Shown one piece after another: positions 1 through 5,414 of a stretch of 5,414 nt of DNA. The DNA is taken from NCBI GenBank assembly GCA_028288875.1, contig JAQGHK010000307.1, positions 1-5,414 of the forward strand, written 5' to 3'. Positions within the stretch are counted from its first letter, which is position 1. Each line of letters begins with the position of its first letter. Both the position numbers and the translations under genes were made by a program. The notes under the pieces are model-generated. The model ran no database searches. It was not told the DNA's origin and was given only the letters and a program-made list of their open reading frames with translations. Source of the stretch: Phycisphaerales bacterium (lineage in GTDB: Bacteria > Planctomycetota > Phycisphaerae > Tepidisphaerales > Tepidisphaeraceae).

Positions 1-2156
1 TTGTCCTGCATCAGGCCGCCGATGACGATCGTCTGGCCGCTCTTCACGCCGACGCGGCTCTGGGCGCTGCGCTTGGCGATGATCGGCTGGCTGACGTTCG
101 GGCCGGTGCTGATGCTGTCGCCGGTGAGCGTGCTGATTTCCGGCGCGACGTCGAGGATGACGACGCCGTCCGGGTTCACGTGCGGAATCACGTCGAGCAG
201 GATACCAATGTCGCGGTATTCGGTCGTGTTGATCTGCTGGCCGGCATCGGTCACACGGCTGTCCGTGATAAACGGAATCGACTGGCCGACCACAATACTG
301 GCCAACTGATTGTCGGACGCGAGGATGTAAGGACGGCTCAGCACGTCGAGCTTGCCGGAGGTTTCCAACGCGCTGATCGTGGCCTGGAAATTGGTTTCCA
401 GCAGCTGAACGACAAGGCCCGTGCCGGTGGGCACGATGCCGAAGTTTGAGCCGCCGATCGGTCCGAGCGTGCTGGCTCCGTTCGGCCCAAGCGTCGTGCC
501 GTTGCCGGGCTGCACGGCGTTGCTGGTGTCGGCACTGGTGCGGCCGGTACGCAGATTGAGAACCGACAATTCCGCGCCGATGTCGGACGTATTATTATGC
601 GTGACTTCCGCAAACAGAACCTTGATCAGCACCTGCTGGACGGGCTTATCGAGCTCATCGAGAACGGTTTTCACACGCGAATAATTCGCGGGGGCCGTGC
701 GAATGAGGAGCGAATTGCTGTCGGTGTCAGCAATGATGCTGATTTCGCCGGACAGATCAGACGCGGCCTGCTGGGCCTGCTGGCTCAGGCGCTGGCTGTT
801 GCCACCGCCGCTGGTCACACGAGCGGTGTTGCTGCTGCCGGTGTTCCGATTTGCCGTGCCACTGCTGACACTGCTGCTGTTGGTCGACCGCGAAGCCGTC
901 AACCGATCGGCATTGCTCTGTGTGCTGCGGTTCGAAATCGTTGTGCCATTGAACAGGGCGTTGAGCACTTGTTCGATGTTCAATGCCTGCGCATTGCGAA
1001 GGCGGTAAACATAGACGACCTGATCGACGGCCGGGTTGGCATCGAGTTGCTTGATGACGGTATCGACGATCTTCAGCGTGTCGGCCGGCCCGCTGACGAC
1101 TACGCTGTTGGTGCGCGTATCACTGCTGGCCGTGACTTTGCCGCTGGTGCGGCGGTTGTTGCCGCCACCACCACCGCCGCCACCGCCACCGAAGAATCGA
1201 CCGAAGCCGCCGCCAAAACCGCCACCGCCGCCGCCGTTACCGCCGCCGCCTCCACCGCCGCCACCTTGAGCGGCTGCGTTGCTGCCTTGGGTACGGGCGT
1301 CGCTGAGATTACCGAACACATCATTGACCAGCTTGGCCGCCGAGGTGCTGTCGGCATAGTTCAGTTTGAAAACCTTCACGTCGACCTGGTCGGCCACGCT
1401 GGTATCGAGCGAGGCGACGATCTTCACCACACGCTTAATGTTGGCCGACGTGTCCGTGATGATCAGCACGTTGCTGCTGGCGTTAGAGGTGAACTGCGCG
1501 TCCGGGCTGATCAGCGGCTGAAGATCGGTTTTCAGCTGCGTGCTGTCGCTGTACTTCAGCGGAATGACCTGGGTGATCAGCGTGTCGGTGTCGGCGATCT
1601 TTTCGGGATCGGCACCGCTGTAGACCGGGATATTCAGTGTCTTGGCGGCGTTGAGATCGACGATCTTCAGGATGCGGTCCTGCTGAATCGCTGCGTAACC
1701 CGTGCCGGCGTTGCGAAGCACGGTGTTGAGGAGCGGAATCGCTTCGTCAGCCGTGATCGGCTGTTTGCTGACGAGTGTGACGCGGCCTTCCGGGCGAACC
1801 TGTTTGACCACGATAAAACCGGCAGTGGTCGACAACTCGTCGAGCACGGTGTCGATCGACGCGTCCTGGAAATTCAGGGTCAGTCGGCCGTTGCGCGCCT
1901 GGACGCCGGTGACGTCACGGTTTGGGCGGGTGGCCGGACCACTCTGCGATGCGGCGGGCGCGGTCGTCGGCGCGGACTGCGATGCACCATCGGTCGGCGG
2001 CACGACCTGCGCGCCGGCCGGCATGTCAGCGACAAGCTGCGCGACCACGACTGCCACGGCGAGGGCGAAGCGGGGCGAGCGACGGGTGACCGTGCGGGCG
2101 GCGGGGCGGCTGGGCGAAAGCGTCATCTGCGGTTCCTTGGGCTGTTGCGAGTTCAT
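1..2156 (-). CDS. gspD: GspD-type secretin, outer-membrane channel of T2SS (3' end outside window)
   Basis: This is the outer-membrane secretin pore of a type II secretion-like machine. The frame is open from the ATG at 2156 to the left edge: 718 complete codons, with no stop reached. Visible in order: an Arg-rich n-region and hydrophobic signal core (about residues 29-49, ending PAGAQ), a linker rich in Pro, Ala and Ser, an N0/STN domain (about 89-168, LTLNFQDASIDTVLDEL), and three ring-building repeats: N1 (191-255), N2 (256-374) and N3 (378-505). The secretin core follows from about 506 (VLIKVLFAEV, LSRPYILASDNQ, VVGQSIPF, DIGILLDVIPHVN) to the family's IGGLMQD motif at the left edge. Three repeats after N0 favour GspD over PilQ. 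At 718+ residues it already exceeds the usual length of about 650, because N2 carries a Gly-rich insert (298-334), N3 a Ser/Asn-rich insert (408-466) and the core a loop (536-573). The ATG overlaps the gspC-like stop (ATGA). A second ATG at codon 11 has a better ribosome site. The remaining C-terminus, including any pilotin-binding S domain, is not visible. Identity is very secure. Confidence 0.96.
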   Translation of the reverse strand, partial: MNSQQPKEPQMTLSPSRPAARTVTRRSPRFALAVAVVVAQLVADMPAGAQVVPPTDGASQSAPTTAPAASQSGPATRPNRDVTGVQARNGRLTLNFQDASIDTVLDELSTTAGFIVVKQVRPEGRVTLVSKQPITADEAIPLLNTVLRNAGTGYAAIQQDRILKIVDLNAAKTLNIPVYSGADPEKIADTDTLITQVIPLKYSDSTQLKTDLQPLISPDAQFTSNASSNVLIITDTSANIKRVVKIVASLDTSVADQVDVKVFKLNYADSTSAAKLVNDVFGNLSDARTQGSNAAAQGGGGGGGGGNGGGGGGFGGGFGRFFGGGGGGGGGGNNRRTSGKVTASSDTRTNSVVVSGPADTLKIVDTVIKQLDANPAVDQVVYVYRLRNAQALNIEQVLNALFNGTTISNRSTQSNADRLTASRSTNSSSVSSGTANRNTGSSNTARVTSGGGNSQRLSQQAQQAASDLSGEISIIADTDSNSLLIRTAPANYSRVKTVLDELDKPVQQVLIKVLFAEVTHNNTSDIGAELSVLNLRTGRTSADTSNAVQPGNGTTLGPNGASTLGPIGGSNFGIVPTGTGLVVQLLETNFQATISALETSGKLDVLSRPYILASDNQLASIVVGQSIPFITDSRVTDAGQQINTTEYRDIGILLDVIPHVNPDGVVILDVAPEISTLTGDSISTGPNVSQPIIAKRSAQSRVGVKSGQTIVIGGLMQD
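438..551 (-). other. Gly/Thr/Pro-rich loop inside the secretin core domain
   Basis: Residues about 536-573 of the secretin (RTGRTSADTSNAVQ, then TTLGPNGASTLGPIGGSNFG) separate the first core strands (IGAELSVLNL) from the helix that follows (GLVVQLLETNFQATISALE). The two near-copies TLGPNGAS and TLGPIGGS suggest a small internal duplication. This region varies in length among secretins, and its role is not clear from sequence alone. Confidence 0.6.
759..935 (-). other. Ser/Asn/Thr-rich insert in secretin repeat N3
   Basis: Residues about 408-466 of the secretin are rich in Ser, Asn, Thr and Gln (examples: SNRSTQSNADRL, STNSSSVSSGTANRN, SQRLSQQAQQAA). They interrupt N3 between its first helix (IEQVLNALFNG) and its second strand pair (ISIIADTDSNSLLI). 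The segment looks disordered, with a short Gln/Ala-rich helix at its end. Secretins often carry a loop here; about 59 residues is long. Confidence 0.8.
1155..1265 (-). repeat. GGN codon repeat encoding a Gly-rich insert in secretin repeat N2
   Basis: Residues 298-334 of the secretin are almost all Gly, interrupted by Asn, Phe and Arg (for example GGGFGGGFGRFFGGG). On the plus strand it reads as CCGCCACC-type triplets. The tract lies between the first helix of N2 (KLVNDVFGNLSD) and its next strand pair (KVTASSDTRTNSVVV). Mixed GGC/GGT/GGA codons rather than a pure triplet run suggest it is maintained at the protein level. Confidence 0.9.
2134..2138 (-). promoter_or_regulatory. Possible ribosome binding site for an internal gspD start at 2126
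   Basis: AAGGA lies seven bases before the ATG that forms codon 11 of gspD (2126-2124). The outer ATG at 2156 has only GGGG at 2163-2166, six bases upstream. Either start leaves the hydrophobic signal segment intact, so translation may begin at 2126, or at both sites. Confidence 0.5.
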
Positions 2157-2710
2157 TTGCCACCCCGTTGCTGCATGCGGCGGAGCTTCATACGCTCTTC
2201 GAGCGAGCTGCCGCTGGGTGAGGGCGTGGTTGGTGCGCCATCAGCGGATGGCGAGGTGGTCGGCGTAGAGGCGGCGATCATTTCAGCACTCATGCGAGCG
2301 CCGCTGAGGTTCTGCCCGATCTCCACCCAGATCGCGCGTCCCTCAACTTCATAGGCGATCGCGTCGATCGCGATCTCAACGATGTGGCCGCTGGCGATCG
2401 AATCGCCGGGAGCGACGCGGATCAGTTTGCTGGTCCGGGTGTTCTCGAGATATGCATGCAATTCGTCGTTCTCGATCGCGACGCCGCGCAGCACGATGGC
2501 TTTTTCGATGGCCTGCGGCGAGGTGGTATCGGGGCGCGGCGACGAAGTTCGCGGCTCTCGCACGTATGGCTTGTGCCGCTCACGTAAAAACATATTCCGA
2601 GAGCTCAGCACGCCGTAGGTGTCGTTGTAGTTTCCGGTTTTTTCCTGAGCGAAAAGCGGGGTCGCGCTCGCACCAATAATGGCAGCGGCGATCCAGAGTC
2701 GATAGTTCAC
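2153..2710 (-). CDS. gspC: GspC/PilP-like periplasmic connector protein
   Basis: This 185-residue protein probably links the inner-membrane platform to the secretin. Residues 1-21 look like a signal peptide (hydrophobic IAAAIIGASATPLFA, then Q). A NMFLRERHKP segment at 39-48 resembles the short motif that precedes the homology region of GspC proteins. A Pro/Ser/Thr linker follows, then a small beta domain at about 69-133 (IVLRGVAIENDELHAYLEN, VAPGDSIASGHIVEI) with the spacing of the GspC HR or PilP domain. The last 50 residues are Pro/Ser/Thr-rich and end in a basic segment, EERMKLRRMQQRGGK. No PDZ domain or lipobox cysteine is visible. The start is GTG. It overlaps the upstream stop (GTGA), and an in-frame TAA at 2726-2728 leaves no room for an earlier usual start. 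The stop overlaps the gspD ATG by four bases. Position between a GspM-like gene and the secretin supports the call. Whether GspC or PilP is the better name is open, since this beta fold is common to both. Confidence 0.75.
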   Translation of the reverse strand: MNYRLWIAAAIIGASATPLFAQEKTGNYNDTYGVLSSRNMFLRERHKPYVREPRTSSPRPDTTSPQAIEKAIVLRGVAIENDELHAYLENTRTSKLIRVAPGDSIASGHIVEIAIDAIAYEVEGRAIWVEIGQNLSGARMSAEMIAASTPTTSPSADGAPTTPSPSGSSLEERMKLRRMQQRGGK

Positions 2711-3270
2711 AGGGCCCCCGATCGGTTACCGGCCATCGCCACCTTGGGCGCCACAGGCGTTTGATACAGCGTTGCCAACGTGATGGTCAGTGCCAGGTCG
2801 TCCACACCATCTTTCCGGCTGGATACCTCAAGGTCGTTCACACGAACGGGAATGTTGGCGGTTTGCAACTCGTACAGGAATCGGCCGATCTCCTGCATCG
2901 TGCCTTGGCCGCTGGCCTTGAGGAGGATGCGGTCATAGCCCTTTTCCTTTTCGGTCTTCTCGGCCTTCTGGCTGGTGAGCGAAAGCGACGCCCGTTGCGC
3001 ACACTCCCGCACCCGGCCGAGCAACTGGCTCTCGGCGGCCGACGCGTCGGTCTTGACCGAGTCGGCGGCGATTTTTCGCCAGTCCTTCGAAGCATTGATG
3101 CGCCGACGCTTGGTCGTTTCGATATCGGACAGCGCCTGGTTGTGCTCGGCGATCAGATCGTCGGCCTTAGTCAGCCGATCGAGGTACGGGCTGAGCAGGT
3201 ACGAATCGAGCGCGTAAAGCCCGACCACCGCGCCCAGAACAATGGCAATGGTTTTCTCTCGCTTGTTCAT
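2707..3270 (-). CDS. gspM: GspM/PilO-like inner-membrane platform protein
   Basis: This 187-residue bitopic membrane protein fits the GspM/PilO group, whose members pair with GspL/PilN in the inner-membrane platform. The N-terminus is short and basic (MNKREK). One membrane segment follows at about residues 7-25 (TIAIVLGAVVGLYALDSYL), then a charged, probably coiled-coil stretch at about 27-75. A compact domain follows at about 80-172, with alternating strands and a helix (YDRILLKASGQGTMQEIGRF, IPVRVNDLEVSS, LALTITLATLY). This is the circular ferredoxin-like pattern of the family, including the usual GTMQEIGRFLYEL-type helix. Length is close to the typical 160-210. The ATG overlaps the gspL stop (ATGA) and has AAGG seven bases upstream. 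Its own TGA overlaps the GTG of the next gene. Sequence conservation in this family is weak, so the call rests on architecture and position. Confidence 0.8.
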   Translation of the reverse strand: MNKREKTIAIVLGAVVGLYALDSYLLSPYLDRLTKADDLIAEHNQALSDIETTKRRRINASKDWRKIAADSVKTDASAAESQLLGRVRECAQRASLSLTSQKAEKTEKEKGYDRILLKASGQGTMQEIGRFLYELQTANIPVRVNDLEVSSRKDGVDDLALTITLATLYQTPVAPKVAMAGNRSGAL

Positions 3271-4706
3271 TTGGCCGCCTTTGCCGGCAGGGTTTTGGCT
3301 TCGTCGGCCTTGGCCGGCGGGGCCTTGGGCTCAAAACTGAAGTTGATGGAGAACGTTTTGAGCTTTTCCTTCGAGCCGCCTTCGGATTGCGTGGGCACGC
3401 TGACGTTCGTGAAGCTTGGATTCGCACTCAGTCGTGCCGCCAGATCGAGGATCAGCCGCGTGTCGCCGCGGTCATCCAGTACCTTGCCAACGAGCTGGTC
3501 ATGGCCGTTGATGTTGTAGACGATTTTCGTCGCCCAAATCGGTTCGTCGTAATTGAACGCGAGTGTCGCCTGCCGCACGCACTCCAGCGCCGGCGGCCGA
3601 TGATCGAAATAGGTGCGGCCATAGGTGAGTTGGTCGATCACAGCCCGCGCGTCCTTGGCGATCGGCTCCTGATCTTTCACCTGCTGAAACAGCTCACGCT
3701 CGCGGGCTTCTTGGGCAGACACGGTCGTGATCAGCCAGATAAAGCCGGCGACCACCAGCACGCCGGCCGCGGCGGCGAGGATCGTGCGCTGGCCGAACCG
3801 GGCCGGTGGGCGGTAGAGAAGCTTCGTGTCGTTGAAGTCGACCGGCAGGCCGCGCTTGTCGGCAGCGGCCACCGCGAGGGCAACGGCGGGCCAATGGGCG
3901 TGACTGGACAGGACCGAGCCATTTCGCGCACTGCTGTCAACCGAGATACCAAGGTCATCACCAAACGCCTGCGGCGGACGACTGAGACGGCCGGCCAGAT
4001 CGGCATGCTGCGCCGTCGAAAGGCCGATGCCGTCGGCCAGCAGCACATCGGCCGCCGCGCCGCGCATCGTGAGATTGCGGCGAAGTTCCGAGCCAAGCGC
4101 TGCCATGTCGGGCGTTAAGGGTTGAAGGGTTCGCGGATTGCCGTTCTGTTGAACGACGAGTTCGGCCCCGTCATCCGACAACCGCAGCACGCTGCGATCG
4201 CCACCGGCGACCCGGGCTATGGCTAGGGCAGTAGGGCAGACGGCCTCCAAAGAAAGGCCGGCCGCTTCGATGAACTGGGTGACCTTGTCCAGTTGCGGCT
4301 TGAGCATGCCGACGAGCAGAACGCGGCTGGCATTCTTCGGATCGGGTGCGCCGGCATAATCGGCGACGAGTGAGCCGGCTTCGGCAAGGCTCAGCCGTTC
4401 GGCCGCGAGGCGAAGCAGGTCGGCCGCGCCGCCGACGTCGACCGGCGGCAGGTCTTTTTCTTGAGCGATCACCCAGCGCGCCGGCACGCCGACAACGGCC
4501 TTCTTCGCCGAGAAGCCGTGGCCGGCGAGGAAGGCGGCCAGGCTGGCGCCGGTGTCGGCCGGTTTATCGAGAAGGCGTGTGCCGGCCGGCGCGTCGAATC
4601 GGCCGACGCGCTGGACGGTCCGACCGGATTTTTCGGTCGACACCTGGGCCAGCACCGCCGAGCGGTCGCCGAGGACAAGGCTGATTACAGTTCCACCGAT
4701 CGCCAT
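3267..4706 (-). CDS. gspL: GspL-like platform protein (PilM-like actin fold plus PilN-like periplasmic domain)
   Basis: This 479-residue protein has the full GspL plan. An actin-like cytoplasmic half covers about 1-290: a first strand pair (GTVISLVLGDRSAVLAQV), then KAVVGVPARWVIAQEKDLP and SRVLLVGMLKPQLDKV, all patterns seen in PilM/GspL. A juxtamembrane stretch (LPVDFNDTKLLYRPPARF) resembles the start of PilN. One membrane segment follows at about 308-329 (TILAAAAGVLVVAGFIWLIT), then a coiled coil, a periplasmic ferredoxin-like domain to about 458, and a Lys/Ala/Pro tail. It should recruit the assembly ATPase in the cytoplasm and pair with GspM in the periplasm. The first-strand loop has LVLGDRS where nucleotide-binding actin-fold proteins usually have D-x-G, so nucleotide binding is doubtful. 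I chose the ATG at 4706 over the open frame's upstream start at 4826. The 40 extra residues are Arg-rich and unlike the family, they overlap gspK, and 4706 has AGGAG seven bases upstream with a TGATG junction. Confidence 0.85.
   Translation of the reverse strand: MAIGGTVISLVLGDRSAVLAQVSTEKSGRTVQRVGRFDAPAGTRLLDKPADTGASLAAFLAGHGFSAKKAVVGVPARWVIAQEKDLPPVDVGGAADLLRLAAERLSLAEAGSLVADYAGAPDPKNASRVLLVGMLKPQLDKVTQFIEAAGLSLEAVCPTALAIARVAGGDRSVLRLSDDGAELVVQQNGNPRTLQPLTPDMAALGSELRRNLTMRGAAADVLLADGIGLSTAQHADLAGRLSRPPQAFGDDLGISVDSSARNGSVLSSHAHWPAVALAVAAADKRGLPVDFNDTKLLYRPPARFGQRTILAAAAGVLVVAGFIWLITTVSAQEARERELFQQVKDQEPIAKDARAVIDQLTYGRTYFDHRPPALECVRQATLAFNYDEPIWATKIVYNINGHDQLVGKVLDDRGDTRLILDLAARLSANPSFTNVSVPTQSEGGSKEKLKTFSINFSFEPKAPPAKADEAKTLPAKAAK
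3278..3281 (-). promoter_or_regulatory. Ribosome binding site of gspM-like gene
   Basis: AAGG lies seven bases before the ATG at 3270, within the Ala/Lys tail codons of gspL. It is a moderate match. The ATGA overlap suggests that re-initiation by terminating ribosomes also contributes. Confidence 0.5.
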
Positions 4707-5414
4707 CAACGCGCTCCTGTCGCCGCCGGCTGAGCCGTGCCGGTCGTCGTCTGACTGCCTGCCACTTGTCCATTGACCCCGAGGCCGGCTCTTAAATCGT
4801 CGAGAATACTTTTGTCCATCGGCCAACCGCGATCCGTCAGATCACGCCGATAGACGATCCGTGCCGGCGAAGAGGTCGTATCGACGACGATTCGCACGTG
4901 ACGGAAACCCCGTCCGTTGCCGCTGGCCGCCACAATGTCGGCCGAATACTGCCGCCCTTGCCCGGTGACATGGCTGGCAAAGTCAGGAATGTTGGCGATA
5001 TCCGGCACGGCATCGCGAACCCACCCGATGGTACCCGGATTCGCTGCTACCGCGTCAGTGCGGGCCGCCAGCATCGCATCGACATTCGTTGAGCTCAGCC
5101 CTATCGATCCTAATGTCAATAACACATCACGGGGTGCGGTGTTGATATTAATCAACCCCGGCAGCGACGTTGTCGTCGAACTGCCCGTGATGAACGGCTC
5201 AATCTTGGCCAGATCATCGGTCTGGAGGCGAACGAGATCCGCAAAGGCGAAGAAATCCGCCGATACGGTTCCAGCACCGCCGCCACCACCGCCACCACCG
5301 TTGCCGCCACCAAAGCCACCACCGCCGCCTTGGCCGCCGCCGCCGTTCCCGCCGCCATTGCCTCGGCCGCCACCGCCGCCGTTACCGCCGCCGCCGCCAC
5401 GGCCGCCACCATTT
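4706..5414 (-). CDS. gspK: GspK-like minor pseudopilin, C-terminal part (5' end outside window)
   Basis: The last 235 codons of a GspK-like gene are visible. Reading from the right edge there is a Gly-rich tract (visible residues 1-48), a helical segment with SADFFAFADLVRL (51-63), and then the family's helix-hairpin-helix motif LPGLININTAPRDVLL (84-99). A second helical stretch (IGWVRDAVPDIANI, about 129-142) and a strand-rich end (about 156-192: YSADIVAASG, GFRHVRIVVD, ARIVYRRDL) match the C-terminal layout of GspK, where a mature secreted-side domain is checked and capped at the pseudopilus tip. The tail from about 215 is Gln/Thr/Ala-rich. The true start, the prepilin peptidase site and the N-terminal pilin helix lie outside the window. 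The stop shares one base with the gspL ATG (TGATG). The Gly-rich tract is not part of the usual family architecture. A generic helix-hairpin-helix (ComEA-type) protein is the main alternative, but the gspL-like neighbour favours GspK. Confidence 0.82.
   Translation of the reverse strand, partial: NGGGRGGGGGNGGGGGRGNGGGNGGGGQGGGGGFGGGNGGGGGGGGAGTVSADFFAFADLVRLQTDDLAKIEPFITGSSTTTSLPGLININTAPRDVLLTLGSIGLSSTNVDAMLAARTDAVAANPGTIGWVRDAVPDIANIPDFASHVTGQGRQYSADIVAASGNGRGFRHVRIVVDTTSSPARIVYRRDLTDRGWPMDKSILDDLRAGLGVNGQVAGSQTTTGTAQPAATGAR
4714..4718 (-). promoter_or_regulatory. Ribosome binding site of gspL-like gene
   Basis: AGGAG lies seven bases before the ATG at 4706, inside the last codons of the gspK-like gene. 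It is the strongest Shine-Dalgarno match seen in the window and fixes the gspL start at 4706 rather than 4826. Confidence 0.8.
5270..5414 (-). repeat. GGN codon repeat encoding a Gly-rich tract in the GspK-like protein
   Basis: The first 48 visible residues of the GspK-like protein contain 38 Gly, broken by Asn, Arg, Gln, Phe and one Ala (for example GGGGGFGGGNGGGG). The tract continues to the window edge, so its full length is unknown. It sits directly before the helical domain and the LININTAPRDV motif. Codons alternate among GGC and GGT with one GGG, so it is not a simple perfect microsatellite. Confidence 0.9.

Noticed and set aside
1155..1265. The CCGCCACC-type triplet tract as a CRISPR array or structural DNA repeat
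   Set aside because: It has no spacers and no fixed repeat unit, and it stays in frame as Gly codons within an intact secretin repeat.
597..2354. A 585-codon open frame on the plus strand, the longest complete open frame in the window
   Set aside because: It lies antisense to gspD and the gspC-like gene. Its translation shows no recognisable domain and has long Ala/Thr runs that mirror the Gly codons of the secretin. The minus-strand frame gives a complete, recognisable secretin. High GC depletes stops on the opposite strand.
2761..3519. A 252-codon open frame on the plus strand opposite gspM and gspL
   Set aside because: It is antisense to two well-supported genes, with no family resemblance and no plausible ribosome site identified. 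It is treated as a shadow.
3387..4118. A 243-codon open frame on the plus strand opposite gspL
   Set aside because: It is rich in Arg, His and Gly, as expected from reverse-strand reading of GC-rich code, with no domain recognised.
4707..4826. Extension of gspL to an upstream start at 4826
   Set aside because: The added 40 residues are Arg/Ser/Gly-rich and overlap gspK by 121 bases. The ATG at 4706 has AGGAG at seven bases and begins exactly where the actin-like fold begins.
5141..5156. Inverted repeat GTTGAT-ATTA-ATCAAC as a possible terminator or operator
   Set aside because: It lies inside the conserved LININT codons of gspK, is only six base pairs long and has no T-tract. Coding constraint explains it.

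Overview
This window is a single compact operon fragment read entirely on the minus strand. It encodes the inner-membrane assembly platform and outer-membrane channel of a type II secretion (T2SS) or type IV-pilus-related machine. In transcription order (right to left) it holds: the 3' part of a GspK-like minor pseudopilin (5' end beyond the window), a GspL-like protein that combines PilM-like and PilN-like parts, a GspM/PilO-like protein, a GspC/PilP-like periplasmic protein, and a GspD-type secretin whose last part runs off the left edge. There are no intergenic gaps. K-L share one base (TGATG) and L-M, M-C and C-D each share four bases (ATGA or GTGA), so no promoter or terminator is expected inside the window and none was seen.

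The organism is probably a GC-rich Gram-negative-type bacterium. Gene order K-L-M-C-D, a GspC-like protein without a lasting membrane anchor, and abundant Gly/Ser-rich insertions suggest Planctomycetota, perhaps Phycisphaerae. That placement is inference and could not be tested here.

The proteins would work together as follows. K would cap the pseudopilus tip. L and M would form the inner-membrane platform, with L's cytoplasmic actin-like half facing the assembly ATPase and its periplasmic half pairing with M. The C-like protein would bridge this platform to the N-domains of the D secretin, the outer-membrane pore. The order L-M-C-D matches pilM/N-O-P-Q of type IV pilus alignment operons one for one, whereas the secretin has the three ring-building repeats typical of T2SS GspD.

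The most unusual features are the long low-complexity insertions: a stretch of 48 visible residues, 38 of them Gly, in GspK; a Gly-rich insert in repeat N2 of the secretin; and a Ser/Asn/Thr-rich insert at the equivalent place in repeat N3. All plus-strand open frames, including one of 585 codons, look like shadows of the minus-strand genes. I see no RNA gene, mobile element, CRISPR array or attachment site.
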